Part shown: in pieces, positions 1-7,798 of the stretch
How the letters are laid out: each line of letters opens with the position of its first letter
Numbering within the stretch: the first letter of the stretch is position 1
Assembly (NCBI RefSeq): GCF_020165855.1
Contig: NZ_JAIUFY010000011.1
Coordinates: 62,001-126,000, forward strand
Length of the DNA: 64,000 bases
Direction: 5' to 3'
DNA from: Celeribacter litoreus
GTDB lineage: Bacteria > Pseudomonadota > Alphaproteobacteria > Rhodobacterales > Rhodobacteraceae
The notes under the pieces: model-generated
Seen by the model: the letters and a program-made list of their open reading frames with translations, nothing else
The model's database searches: none
What the model was told of the DNA's origin: nothing
Translations under genes and position numbers: made by a program

Positions 1-682
1 TGCGAATGCGGTTCTGAAAGAAACCGGTGGCAAGGCGTGGACCTACACCCATCCGGCGGAAATCATGGCCGAGATTGCAGCGACGACGCCGTCGTTTGCG
101 GGCGTTGACTATGCGGTGCTTGAGGAAAAAGGCTCCGTCCAGTGGCCGTGCAACGAGGCGCATCCGGATGGCACGCCGCTTATGCATGTCGACGGCTTCG
201 TGCGCGGCAAGGGGCGGTTCATCGTCACCGAGTATATCGCGACGGCCGAAAAATCCGGTCCGCGGTTCCCGCTCCTTCTGACGACTGGTCGTATCCTAAG
301 CCAGTACAACGTTGGTGCGCAGACGCGTCGGACCGAGAACTCGGTCTGGCACGATCAGGATGTGTTGGAAATCCACCCGCACGACGCCGAGAACCGTGGT
401 CTTCGGGATGGGGATTGGGTGCGGCTTGCGTCGCGGTCCGGTGAGACGAGCCTTCGTGCGAAGATCACCGACCGCGTGAGCCCGGGCGTTGTCTACACGA
501 CGTTCCACCACCCCGACACGCAGGCCAACGTCATCACGACGGATTACTCCGACTGGGCAACGAACTGCCCTGAGTACAAGGTCACGGCTGTGCAGGTCTC
601 TCCGTCCAACGGCCCGTCCGATTGGCAGGAGCGCTACAACGCGCAGGCGGAACAATCGCGACGGATCGAGGCCGCTGAATGA
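1..682 (+). CDS. Formate dehydrogenase alpha subunit, C-terminal part (gene enters from the left edge)
   Basis: The reading frame is open from the first bases, so only the last 226 or so residues are present. They match the C-terminal molybdopterin-dinucleotide-binding domain of the large subunit of NAD-dependent formate dehydrogenase (FdsA/FdhF type), including the stretches FPLLLTTGR, SQYNVGAQTRR and SPGVVYTTFHHP. The enzyme oxidises formate to CO2 in the cytoplasm. Its stop overlaps the fdhD start by four bases, and fdsD follows, which is the usual fdsGBA-fdhD-fdsD order. Formate is the expected end product of the C1 genes to the right (folD, purU). The N-terminal catalytic and iron-sulfur parts lie outside the window. 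Confidence 0.93.
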   Translation, partial: ANAVLKETGGKAWTYTHPAEIMAEIAATTPSFAGVDYAVLEEKGSVQWPCNEAHPDGTPLMHVDGFVRGKGRFIVTEYIATAEKSGPRFPLLLTTGRILSQYNVGAQTRRTENSVWHDQDVLEIHPHDAENRGLRDGDWVRLASRSGETSLRAKITDRVSPGVVYTTFHHPDTQANVITTDYSDWATNCPEYKVTAVQVSPSNGPSDWQERYNAQAEQSRRIEAAE

Positions 683-1413
683 ACGAACTGGTCGACGCCC
701 TTCCGGAAGAAGCCCCTGTCGCGCTCGTTTACAACGGGTCGACGGCGGCTGTGATGATGGCGTCGCCGTTCGATTTGTCAGAGTTCCTCGTGGGTTTTGC
801 GGTGTCTGAAGGCATCGTCGAAAGCGCGGCAGAAGTCACCGAGATTTCGGCGATCCGTCATCCTCACGGCTATGAGGTGCGGGGGCGTATTCCCGAGGAG
901 CGTTCGAACGAATTGGACGCACGGCGTCGTGCGTCTGTCGGGCCGATGGGCTGTGGGCTCTGTGGAATTGATAGTCTTGAAGAGGCCTCTGCGTTTCCGG
1001 GTGAAGTTGCGCCCATGACCACTGGATTGGAGCACTATGCACGTGCCGCGCTCGACGAATTGAACGCGGGGCAGGAGCGCCGCGAACAGGTTGGTGCGAT
1101 GCATGCGGCGGGGTTCTTCACCGCGCAAGGGCTCGTGGCCCTGCGGGAGGATGTTGGACGCCACAACGCGCTCGACAAACTGATTGGTGCGCTCGGCGAA
1201 GATGATTTGAGAGAGGGCGCGGCGCTTATCACCTCGCGCCTCTCCGTCGATCTCGTGCAGAAATGTGCACGGGCGGGAATTTCTGGATTGTTCGCCCTGT
1301 CCTCGCCGACCCGCGCGGCTGTCGAGCTCGCGGAAGAAACTGGTATGACATTGATGGTGCTACGCCGCGAGGTAATCGTCGCCTATACGAATGAGAAGGA
1401 AGTGACGCTGTGA
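679..1413 (+). CDS. fdhD: Formate dehydrogenase sulfurtransferase FdhD
   Basis: A 244-residue FdhD family protein. FdhD moves sulfur from a cysteine desulfurase to the molybdenum cofactor, which formate dehydrogenase needs for activity. The CxxC motif that carries the sulfur is visible at residues 92-95 (GCGLCG), and the family segment REDVGRHNALDKLIGA follows. The ATG overlaps the stop of the alpha-subunit gene (ATGA), so the two are probably translationally coupled. The protein is slightly shorter at its N-terminus than the E. coli homologue but covers the family domain. Confidence 0.95.
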   Translation: MNELVDALPEEAPVALVYNGSTAAVMMASPFDLSEFLVGFAVSEGIVESAAEVTEISAIRHPHGYEVRGRIPEERSNELDARRRASVGPMGCGLCGIDSLEEASAFPGEVAPMTTGLEHYARAALDELNAGQERREQVGAMHAAGFFTAQGLVALREDVGRHNALDKLIGALGEDDLREGAALITSRLSVDLVQKCARAGISGLFALSSPTRAAVELAEETGMTLMVLRREVIVAYTNEKEVTL

Positions 1414-1613
1414 CTGACGAAAAAATGGTGCTCATGGCCAATCAGATTGCGAGCTTTTTTGGGACCCAGCCAGGGGGTGATCAGGCGGCGGGTGTAGCCG
1501 CGCATCTCAAAGATTTCTGGGAGCCGCGGATGATCGCACAGCTCAAGGATTATCTCGCCGGAGGCGGCGCGAATTTGAACCCGCTCGTTGTCGAGGCTGG
1601 CGAGTCTCTCTGA
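1410..1613 (+). CDS. fdsD: Formate dehydrogenase delta subunit FdsD
   Basis: A 67-residue protein matching the small delta subunit of soluble NAD-dependent formate dehydrogenase; the segments KMVLMANQIASFF, HLKDFWEPRM and LNPLVVEA are typical. The start is GTG at 1410, overlapping the fdhD stop, so this is the last gene of the fds operon. A bidirectional terminator follows 20 bases later. FdsD is needed for full activity of related enzymes, probably during maturation. Confidence 0.9.
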   Translation: MTDEKMVLMANQIASFFGTQPGGDQAAGVAAHLKDFWEPRMIAQLKDYLAGGGANLNPLVVEAGESL

Positions 1614-1630
1614 AAGATCAAAACACCAAT

Positions 1631-1657
1631 AAAAAACCCCGCTAAATGCGGGGTTTT
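1631..1657. terminator. Bidirectional rho-independent terminator between fdsD and tdm
   Basis: A ten-pair perfect stem (arms 1633-1642 and 1648-1657, AAAACCCCGC / GCGGGGTTTT) with loop TAAAT. T runs follow on both strands, so it can end the fds operon on the plus strand and tdm on the minus strand. Confidence 0.9.
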
Positions 1658-1671
1658 GTCGTTTTGGGGTA

Positions 1672-4044
1672 TTAGGAGCGTGGCCGTGTCTTTTGGGGAT
1701 CGTAATGCGGGAACGCTGCGACACGCGCGGAATAGCGTTTCAGGTGACCGTCGAGTTGGCCGACCTCCACATGCGTCCCTTCCTCTGCATGGGCAACGTC
1801 AATGCGAGCGAGCGCGATCCATTGACCCGTGCGCGGGCTGCGCATTGCGGAGCAAATTTCCCCGACCTGCGCCCGTCCGATCCGGATGCAATCGCCATGC
1901 GCCACCGCATTCTGCCCGTCGATTTCGAGGCCGACGAATTTGCGGGAAGGCGTTTCCTTGCGACGGAGCAGAGCGTCACGTCCGACGAAATCGGAGGTCT
2001 TGGATTTTAGCGGAACGGTAAAGCCGACACCGGCCTCGAACGGATCTGTCTGATCGGAGAAATCGTAACCCGCGAAGACGAGCCCTGCTTCGATCCGGAC
2101 GAGATCGAGCGCCTCGAGCCCCATCGGTTTGATGCCGACTTTCTGACCGGCTTCCCAGACGGCTTTGAAAATCTCTGCGCCATCTTTTGGGTGGCAGAAG
2201 ATCTCGTAGCCAAGCTCACCGGTGTAACCGGTCCGCGAGATGACGACGGGTGTGCCATCGTGGTCGCCGAGGCGGGCAGGGGTAAAGCGGAACCACCCCA
2301 TCTCTGTCAAATCAGGATGATGAGGGGCTGTCCAAAAGAGTTCATTGATCAAATCACGCGATTTCGGGCCTTGGACGGCGAGGTTGTGCATCTGGTCCGT
2401 AGACGAACGGATCATCACGTTGAGGCCGAGGCGTTTGGCCTCTTCACGCATCCAAACGCCGCCCTCGTCAGAACCGCCGATCCAGCGGAAATTGTGTTCG
2501 CCCAGACGGAACAGGGTGCCATCGTCGATCATGCCGCCGTGTGGGTAGCACATGGCGGAATAGACCACCTGACCGATGGCGAGCTTTTCGACATTACGGG
2601 TGAGAACCCAGTTCATCAGTGCTTCGGCATCGGGGCCGGTGACTTCGAACTTGCGCAGCGCGGAGAGGTCCATGACAACCACGCCCTCGCGGCAGGCCCA
2701 ATAGCTTTCGATGGCGTCGCACTCGGGGAAGGAGTTGGGGAGCCAAAACCCGTTGTAATCGGCAAAGTCGCGGGTCATCGCGGCAAAAGAGTCATGAAAG
2801 GCGCTTTCACGGGTCATGATCGGATCCTCATCGGGGGTCGGGCGCCAAGCAGTGGCGCGGGAAAAGCGTTCTTCGGCACCATAAGTGCGCACGTGGATGT
2901 CGGTGAGGTGCCAGCCGTTCGCGGCAGATGTGTCATCAGGGCAGGACGAGGACACGCAAACCAGATCGGTCAGGGCGCGAAGCAAAACGTAATCGCCGGG
3001 GCGTGACCACGGCTCATCCGCAAGCATCACGCCGTGTTCATCGACGCCCGTGTTGAAGAAGAAGTTCGCGGCCATCCAGCCGGGGCGTGCCGGAATGCCA
3101 TAGGGGTCGAGCACGGCATTGAAGTTGTCGGAGCAGTTGGCGTGTCCCGGGTAGCCGATGTCGTCGTAGTATTTCGCGTTACAGGCGAGGCCGAAGGCGT
3201 CGTGCCGTCCGCAGGTATCATGCACGACCTCGACGAGCGGGGTCAGGTCATGATCGAAGTATTTCGAGTGCAGACCCGGCATCGGGTAGGCGTGGCCTTG
3301 GATCGTGCGGGTCGTGGTGACGTCGAGCGGATGGAAGATGCCTTTGTCCACCTTGCGCGCGTCGAAACACTGAAAGTCGGTGCATTGGCGCCCATCGACA
3401 TCCATGATCTGGATGAATTCACCCTTTTTCACGCGGTAGGCCTGCGCCGTGGCGGAGGCGATGCGGATGTCTTGCAAGGGGTCCGCAAGCGGATCGGGAA
3501 GGGCAAACGAGCCAGCCACACGCGCCTGAGCGCGCGTGATGGTTACAACAATAGGCGTCGCCGTCGTTTGCGCCTCAAAGTCCGGCTGCGGGGCAGGGGC
3601 TGTGATTAATACCCAGCCCTCGGATTGCGCGGTGAAACTCACCCCTTCGCCAGCGCTGCTTGTGTCCGAGAAAAGACCGATGACCCGAGCAGCTGCGACG
3701 TCGATCCCTCGCTTCGCGAGCCCGAGACGCAAACGCGCCATACCGGGAAGGGTGCTGTCGAGGGTTGCGCGCAGAGCGTCTCCGGTCGCATCCGCCGACC
3801 ATCCGAGAACACCCGCATCGATGCGCCCGTCGAGGTGCGCGGCAATCATCTCACAACGCTGCCCGCCCTCGGGGTTGGTGACCGTGATCCGGTCTCCGGG
3901 CTTAAGCTCAAGCAAAGTCGCGCCACCACCGTGGACGGTGTGGCGTTCTTCGTTCGACGCGAGTTGATAGGCCGCAGCGCGGCGGGGCAGGGAGCCCTTG
4001 GGAGGTCCTGCGCGAAAAGGAAGGCCGGAAGGATCAAGGATCAA
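1672..4044 (-). CDS. tdm: Trimethylamine N-oxide demethylase (DUF1989-GcvT fusion)
   Basis: A 790-residue protein with the architecture of bacterial Tdm. An N-terminal DUF1989 region (about 30-410) is followed by a GcvT/aminomethyltransferase region (about 435-785). Tdm splits TMAO into dimethylamine and formaldehyde, and its folate-binding half is thought to catch the formaldehyde as methylene-tetrahydrofolate. Residues 195-390 are a full DUF1989 domain with CTDFQCFDARK at 221-231 and cysteines at 278, 288, 304, 363 and 368 that could bind metal. Residues 30-180 look like a second, degenerate DUF1989 copy. RTGYTGELGYEIF marks the GcvT half. The best start is TTG with GGAG seven bases upstream; no ATG is in frame nearby. 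It lies downstream of tmm on the same strand, separated by a terminator-like hairpin. Confidence 0.9.
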   Translation of the reverse strand: MILDPSGLPFRAGPPKGSLPRRAAAYQLASNEERHTVHGGGATLLELKPGDRITVTNPEGGQRCEMIAAHLDGRIDAGVLGWSADATGDALRATLDSTLPGMARLRLGLAKRGIDVAAARVIGLFSDTSSAGEGVSFTAQSEGWVLITAPAPQPDFEAQTTATPIVVTITRAQARVAGSFALPDPLADPLQDIRIASATAQAYRVKKGEFIQIMDVDGRQCTDFQCFDARKVDKGIFHPLDVTTTRTIQGHAYPMPGLHSKYFDHDLTPLVEVVHDTCGRHDAFGLACNAKYYDDIGYPGHANCSDNFNAVLDPYGIPARPGWMAANFFFNTGVDEHGVMLADEPWSRPGDYVLLRALTDLVCVSSSCPDDTSAANGWHLTDIHVRTYGAEERFSRATAWRPTPDEDPIMTRESAFHDSFAAMTRDFADYNGFWLPNSFPECDAIESYWACREGVVVMDLSALRKFEVTGPDAEALMNWVLTRNVEKLAIGQVVYSAMCYPHGGMIDDGTLFRLGEHNFRWIGGSDEGGVWMREEAKRLGLNVMIRSSTDQMHNLAVQGPKSRDLINELFWTAPHHPDLTEMGWFRFTPARLGDHDGTPVVISRTGYTGELGYEIFCHPKDGAEIFKAVWEAGQKVGIKPMGLEALDLVRIEAGLVFAGYDFSDQTDPFEAGVGFTVPLKSKTSDFVGRDALLRRKETPSRKFVGLEIDGQNAVAHGDCIRIGRAQVGEICSAMRSPRTGQWIALARIDVAHAEEGTHVEVGQLDGHLKRYSARVAAFPHYDPQKTRPRS

Positions 4045-4066
4045 CGGAGATCTCCATCGGTCTGAA

Positions 4067-4100
4067 TAAAAAAGTCCGGAGGCACTCAGGTCCCCCGGAC
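4067..4100 (-). terminator. Terminator-like hairpin between tmm and tdm
   Basis: Read on the minus strand, GTCCGG (4100-4095) pairs with CCGGAC (4079-4074), followed at once by a run of six T. A second small hairpin, GCCCCGT/ACGGGGC, lies at 4119-4133, between the tmm stop and this one. The tdm start is only 23 bases beyond, so this may set how much tmm transcription reads through into tdm. Confidence 0.7.
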
Positions 4101-4140
4101 CAGGGGAGCGTGGGATGCGCCCCGTTACGGGGCTACATCA

Positions 4141-5484
4141 TCAGTTCTGCAGGTAGGCTTCCATCGAGTCATCGAGTGCGTCTTTCCACGGGGTGTGGTG
4201 GACCGGCGCCATGGTGCCGGTGATGACGGATTTGTAGGAGTTGTCGCGGAAGGCCATGATGTCTTTGGCTTTGTGCTTTTTCCATTCAAAGAAGGCTTCG
4301 CATGCGCCGTCGATGTCGAAGGACGGATAGTCGGTGTCTGCGACGAGTTCTTTGACGTATTCGGCCTGATACTTGATGGCGTATTTAACATCATCATCAG
4401 CGTCTTCGCGCGCAACGCGTTCAGCAACGTCGGCCTCGAGAACAGCTTTGTCTTCAGGAACGGCGATACGGTCGAGGATGATGTCACGGACATACCATGC
4501 CTGCGCGTCGAACATGTTGAAGGTGAACCACTGGTCCTGCATGCCGAGGTAGAAGAGCTTCGGGTTGTGGTTGTAGACGACACCTTTGTAGAGATCGGCG
4601 GTCGCGAGACGGTTCGCGGTTTTGAGGCGCAGATCGTCCGGCAGGAACGGGAAGTAGTGTTTGTAGCCGGTGCAGAGGATGATCGCATCAATGTCTTTGG
4701 TGCTGCCATCTTTGAAGAAGACCGTTTTGCCCTCGACCTTTTCGAGTGCGGGCTTTTCTTCCCAGTTGTCCGGCCAGTTAAAGCCCATCGGAGCGGAGCG
4801 GTAGCAGCTCGTGATCGACTTCGCGCCATATTTCCAGCACTGGGAACCGATGTCTTCGGCAGAGTAGGAAGACCCCATGACGAGGACGTCTTTGCCTTCG
4901 AACTCACGCGCGTCTCGGAAGTCGTGGGCGTGAACGATGCGGCCGTTGAACTGGGCGAAGCCCGGGTATTCCGGCACGTTCGGGGAGGAGAAGTGGCCGG
5001 AGGCGACGATCACGTTGTCGAAGCGCTCTTTGTAAACGGTGTCTTTTTCCAGATCGTGCGCGGTGATCACGAAGTCACCCTTCTCTTCATCGTATTCGAC
5101 AAAGCGGATCACGGTGGAGAAGCGGATCCAGTTGCGCACGTCGGCTTTGAGGACGCGGCCCTCGATGTAGTCGAACAAAACGGCGCGCGGCGGGTAGGAC
5201 GCGATTTGTTTGCCGAAGTGTTCCTCAAAGGAATAGTCAGCGAATTCCAGACCCTCTTTCGGTCCGTTGGACCAGAGGTAGCGATACATGGAGCAATGCA
5301 CCGGCTCGCCGTTTTCATCGACGCCAGTGCGCCAGGTGTAGTTCCACAGCCCGCCCCAGTTGTCCTGCTTTTCAAAGCAGACGATCTCGGGAATCTCGGC
5401 ACCTTTCTGGGCGGCGGACTGGAATGCGCGAAGTTGTGCGAGGCCAGATGGGCCTGCGCCGATGACGGCGACTCGTTTGGTCAT
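4141..5484 (-). CDS. tmm: Trimethylamine monooxygenase (flavin-containing monooxygenase)
   Basis: A 447-residue bacterial flavin-containing monooxygenase of the Tmm type, which uses FAD, NADPH and O2 to make TMAO from TMA. Visible motifs are the FAD dinucleotide fold GAGPSG (9-14), the FMO identifying sequence [11 protein letters not shown] (179-189) and the NADPH-binding GSSYSAED (204-211). The start chosen is the ATG preceded by GGGAGA in the order expected for a ribosome site. An open frame continues another 86 codons upstream but has no family similarity and runs through the promoter region. It is divergent from the sensor-like binding protein gene at 5664, and a palindrome at 5519-5541 lies just upstream. 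Confidence 0.96.
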   Translation of the reverse strand: MTKRVAVIGAGPSGLAQLRAFQSAAQKGAEIPEIVCFEKQDNWGGLWNYTWRTGVDENGEPVHCSMYRYLWSNGPKEGLEFADYSFEEHFGKQIASYPPRAVLFDYIEGRVLKADVRNWIRFSTVIRFVEYDEEKGDFVITAHDLEKDTVYKERFDNVIVASGHFSSPNVPEYPGFAQFNGRIVHAHDFRDAREFEGKDVLVMGSSYSAEDIGSQCWKYGAKSITSCYRSAPMGFNWPDNWEEKPALEKVEGKTVFFKDGSTKDIDAIILCTGYKHYFPFLPDDLRLKTANRLATADLYKGVVYNHNPKLFYLGMQDQWFTFNMFDAQAWYVRDIILDRIAVPEDKAVLEADVAERVAREDADDDVKYAIKYQAEYVKELVADTDYPSFDIDGACEAFFEWKKHKAKDIMAFRDNSYKSVITGTMAPVHHTPWKDALDDSMEAYLQN

Positions 5485-5518
5485 GGTTGTCTCCCTGTTG
5501 GGGTTGGCGTTGTGGTAT

Positions 5519-5541
5519 GGACCAATATTTATAATTGGTTC
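5519..5541. promoter_or_regulatory. Palindromic operator candidate upstream of tmm
   Basis: ACCAAT (5521-5526), seven bases, ATTGGT (5534-5539); flanking bases extend the symmetry to 23 bp with mismatches. It begins 35 bases upstream of the tmm start. The half-sites GGACCAAT and ATTGGTTC are the same as those around gntR and amt at 20.2-21.4 kb. The centre includes TATAAT on the plus strand, so binding could block a promoter. No convincing -35 partner was found. Confidence 0.55.
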
Positions 5542-5569
5542 TTTTGGGTTTCTTCTGGTTTGATCCAAA

Positions 5570-5603
5570 AATTTTCTAGTGGTCAACGAATTTTCTTTAG
5601 AGG
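5570..5603. repeat. Direct repeat AATTTTCT in the tmm/sensor intergenic region
   Basis: AATTTTCTAGTGG (5570-5582) and AATTTTCTTTAGAGG (5589-5603) share AATTTTCT exactly and a following G-rich end, 19 bases apart (about two helical turns). They lie in the AT-rich gap between the divergent tmm and binding-protein genes and resemble the half of the palindrome upstream of mgsA (AGTTTTCCTACTAGG). A regulator site is plausible but unproven. Confidence 0.35.
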
Positions 5604-5663
5604 AATATGGGAGTCGGAGTTCTTTTGGGTCGTTTGGCCTATTTTTAAGCGAGGGATTAAAAA

Positions 5664-6947
5664 ATGAGCGCCTCCTCTCTGGCTCAGAGGCTTGCCGTTG
5701 CCGGAAGCTTGCCGCGCCTGTCCGTGCAGGATCGCGCGCCAATCCGCATCGGACTCTTGGTGCCGATGTCCGGAGATGAAGAATCGTGGGGGCGTCCTGG
5801 TCTTGCGGGCTGCCGGATTTGGGTGGACTGGATCAACACGCATGGCGGCATGATGGTCGGCGGTCGACGCCACCCTGTCGAACTCGTCGTGTCGGATTCC
5901 GCATGTAGTGAAGAAGAGACGCTCGAAGCCGCCCGTCAGATGGTTGAGACCCAGCGTGTGCGCATTGTTCTGACCCTCGGCGGGCGCGACATGGGGCTGA
6001 CCCTGGCCTACCTGATGGAAAAGCGGATGCTCACCGCGACGCTACTACCATCTGACTTGTCGCCAGATCATCCGACATTGATCGCGCCGGCAGAGGTTCA
6101 CCCCTTCTTTAACGTGACTGGAGTGGACTGGCTCGCCCGAACCCGACCGGAGGCGCGTCGCGTCGCTCTCTGTTCCCAGACCGATCTTCTGGGCCTGCCG
6201 TCGCTGGCGACCTATCGCGCCGCGTTTCAGGTGGCGGAGCGCGAGGTCGTTGAAGAAGTCATCTACGGAGATAATGAGAGTGCGGCAGACATTGTTGCGC
6301 GCATGATGGCGGCAGAGCCCGATGTCCTGTGCTGGTGTTCGTCGTCGCCCCCTATGATTGATGCGCTGACCGAAGCCGCGTTTGAAGCTGGGTTCGAGGG
6401 CGAAATCCTCGCCTGCACCTGTGACAACTACAAAGCTCTGGTCGAGAGGACCTCGCCGGAGTTTATGGAGCGCTTCACCTTCCAGTTTCCGGATTTCGAT
6501 GACCCCGCGCTACAAGAAGCCGAGTTCTTCTTCCGTCGGCCGAAGGCCTTCTATGATACCTATCAGGAGCGTTTCCCCGATCAATGGACAGCTGTGAGTT
6601 GGGAATACGCGTCGATTCTCGATCTCTGGCATGAGGCAGTGGAAACTGCGGACAGTCTCTCGACGGCGTCTGTTCTTGCTGCGCTGAAACGCGGTCGGCA
6701 CATGCCTCATGCATTCGGTATGGCGAAATGGTGGGGGACGGAGGTCTACGGGATCGATAACGCCTTGGTCGGTGATTGGCCGGTCGTCGTCATCCGCGAC
6801 GGCAAGGCGCAGATTCAGGAATTCGGCTCAGTGCTGGACTGGCTTGAGGCGCACGGCGCGATCCTGATGGAGGAACTCAGTGCGTTGGGCCAGCTTTGGC
6901 ACCAGCGCGTGAAACCGGATTTGGCCAGAGCGCTGGCGGAGAGCTGA
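5664..6947 (+). CDS. Substrate-binding-protein-like sensor without signal peptide (UrtA/AmiC type)
   Basis: A 427-residue protein of the type I periplasmic-binding-protein fold, close to urea and amide ABC transporter binding proteins: [12 protein letters not shown] near the N-terminus, then [15 protein letters not shown]. It has no signal peptide. A stop codon sits two codons upstream in frame (5658-5660), so no longer start can supply one, and the first 27 residues are not hydrophobic. No permease or ATPase gene is adjacent. The gene is divergent from tmm and followed 22 bases later by an XRE-cupin regulator gene, so it looks like a cytoplasmic ligand sensor in the manner of AmiC, perhaps for a methylated amine or glutamyl amide. 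The ligand is an inference. Confidence 0.85.
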   Translation: MSASSLAQRLAVAGSLPRLSVQDRAPIRIGLLVPMSGDEESWGRPGLAGCRIWVDWINTHGGMMVGGRRHPVELVVSDSACSEEETLEAARQMVETQRVRIVLTLGGRDMGLTLAYLMEKRMLTATLLPSDLSPDHPTLIAPAEVHPFFNVTGVDWLARTRPEARRVALCSQTDLLGLPSLATYRAAFQVAEREVVEEVIYGDNESAADIVARMMAAEPDVLCWCSSSPPMIDALTEAAFEAGFEGEILACTCDNYKALVERTSPEFMERFTFQFPDFDDPALQEAEFFFRRPKAFYDTYQERFPDQWTAVSWEYASILDLWHEAVETADSLSTASVLAALKRGRHMPHAFGMAKWWGTEVYGIDNALVGDWPVVVIRDGKAQIQEFGSVLDWLEAHGAILMEELSALGQLWHQRVKPDLARALAES

Positions 6948-6969
6948 TTTGAACGTGAGGACATGAATT

Positions 6970-7605
6970 TTGAGCAAGACTGATAAAGCCCTTCGGCAGA
7001 ACCCGCACGCACTCAAGGAACATCGCGAAAAGAACCTCGAGGTCGCGATCGGTCGGCAGGTGCGTGAGCTTCGCAAGCGTCAGAGGATGACGGGTGCCGA
7101 GCTCGCAGCGCAGACGGGTGTGTCTGTGGGCATGCTCTCGAAAATTGAGAACGGCGTGATTTCTCCCTCGCTCAATACGATCTCGGCGCTGGCTCATGCG
7201 CTGAAGGTGCCGCTCGTACAGTTGTTCTCCGGCTATGAAGAAGAGCGCGGCTGCATGCATGTCAAAGCGGGTGAGGGTGTCGAGATTGAGCGCGAAGGCA
7301 CGCGGGCCGGTCACCAATACAGTCTGCTCGGGCACATCGGGTCGAATAATTCCGGCGTGGTGGTTGAGCCGTATCTGATCGAGCTGACAGATGCTTCCGA
7401 CCGGTTCCCGGCCTTCCAACACGAAGGGATTGAGCTCCTTTATATGCTCGAAGGTCGCGTTGATTACCGCCATGGCGATAAAATCTATTCTCTCGAACCG
7501 GGCGACACGCTGCTCTTCGATTCGGATGCGCCGCATGGCCCGGAGGTGATTGTAGAGCTTCCGACGCGGTATCTTTCGGTCATTACCTATCCGCAGCAAC
7601 GCTAA
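6970..7605 (+). CDS. XRE-family transcriptional regulator with cupin sensor domain
   Basis: A 211-residue regulator. An XRE helix-turn-helix occupies about residues 25-85 (GAELAAQTGVSVGMLSKIEN) and a C-terminal cupin_2 domain about 130-205 (EGIELLYMLEGRVDY, LEPGDTLLFDSDAPHGP). The start is TTG, with GAGG nine bases upstream; no in-frame ATG lies nearby. It follows the signal-less binding protein closely and precedes the mgs operon, separated from it by a terminator. It probably controls tmm and/or mgsABC-gmaS; the palindrome at 7728-7744 is a candidate target. Cupin-XRE proteins often regulate amine and glutamyl-amine catabolism. Confidence 0.9.
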   Translation: MSKTDKALRQNPHALKEHREKNLEVAIGRQVRELRKRQRMTGAELAAQTGVSVGMLSKIENGVISPSLNTISALAHALKVPLVQLFSGYEEERGCMHVKAGEGVEIEREGTRAGHQYSLLGHIGSNNSGVVVEPYLIELTDASDRFPAFQHEGIELLYMLEGRVDYRHGDKIYSLEPGDTLLFDSDAPHGPEVIVELPTRYLSVITYPQQR

Positions 7606-7643
7606 ATCATCCATTTTTAGCTCACAAAATAATCATATTGCTC

Positions 7644-7671
7644 AAAACGGCGCCACTTAGGCGCCGTTTTT
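7644..7671 (+). terminator. Rho-independent terminator after the XRE-cupin gene
   Basis: An eleven-pair perfect stem, AAAACGGCGCC (7644-7654) with GGCGCCGTTTT (7660-7670), loop ACTTA, ending in a T run. It separates the sensor/regulator operon from mgsABC. Confidence 0.93.
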
Positions 7672-7727
7672 GTCTTCCAGCGTCCAGTTTTGCGGAGTTT
7701 GCCAAAGAAGATAAAAAGTTTCTTGAA

Positions 7728-7744
7728 AGGAAAATAGTTTTCCT
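7728..7744. promoter_or_regulatory. Perfect palindrome upstream of the mgs operon
   Basis: AGGAAAA TAG TTTTCCT: seven-base arms around a three-base centre, 55 bases before the mgsA start. It overlaps a -35-like TTGAAA at 7724-7729. Position and symmetry fit an operator for a dimeric regulator, the adjacent XRE-cupin protein being the nearest candidate. Confidence 0.5.
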
Positions 7745-7798
7745 ACTAGGTAGAGACAACGGCGCGAGACGCCGCAGATCAACGCAATGGAGGATCCT

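Noticed and set aside
5530-5535. TATAAT as a -10 promoter element for the sensor gene
   Set aside because: No acceptable -35 hexamer at 16-18 bases, and AT-rich DNA makes chance matches likely.
5485-5742. N-terminal extension of tmm by 86 codons
   Set aside because: The extra part has no FMO similarity, crosses the control region, and the ATG at 5484 has a good ribosome site and starts the FAD fold correctly.
5664-6947. The binding protein as TmoX, the TMAO transporter's binding protein
   Set aside because: It has the amino-acid/urea-type fold, not the glycine-betaine type, lacks a signal peptide and has no transporter partners here.
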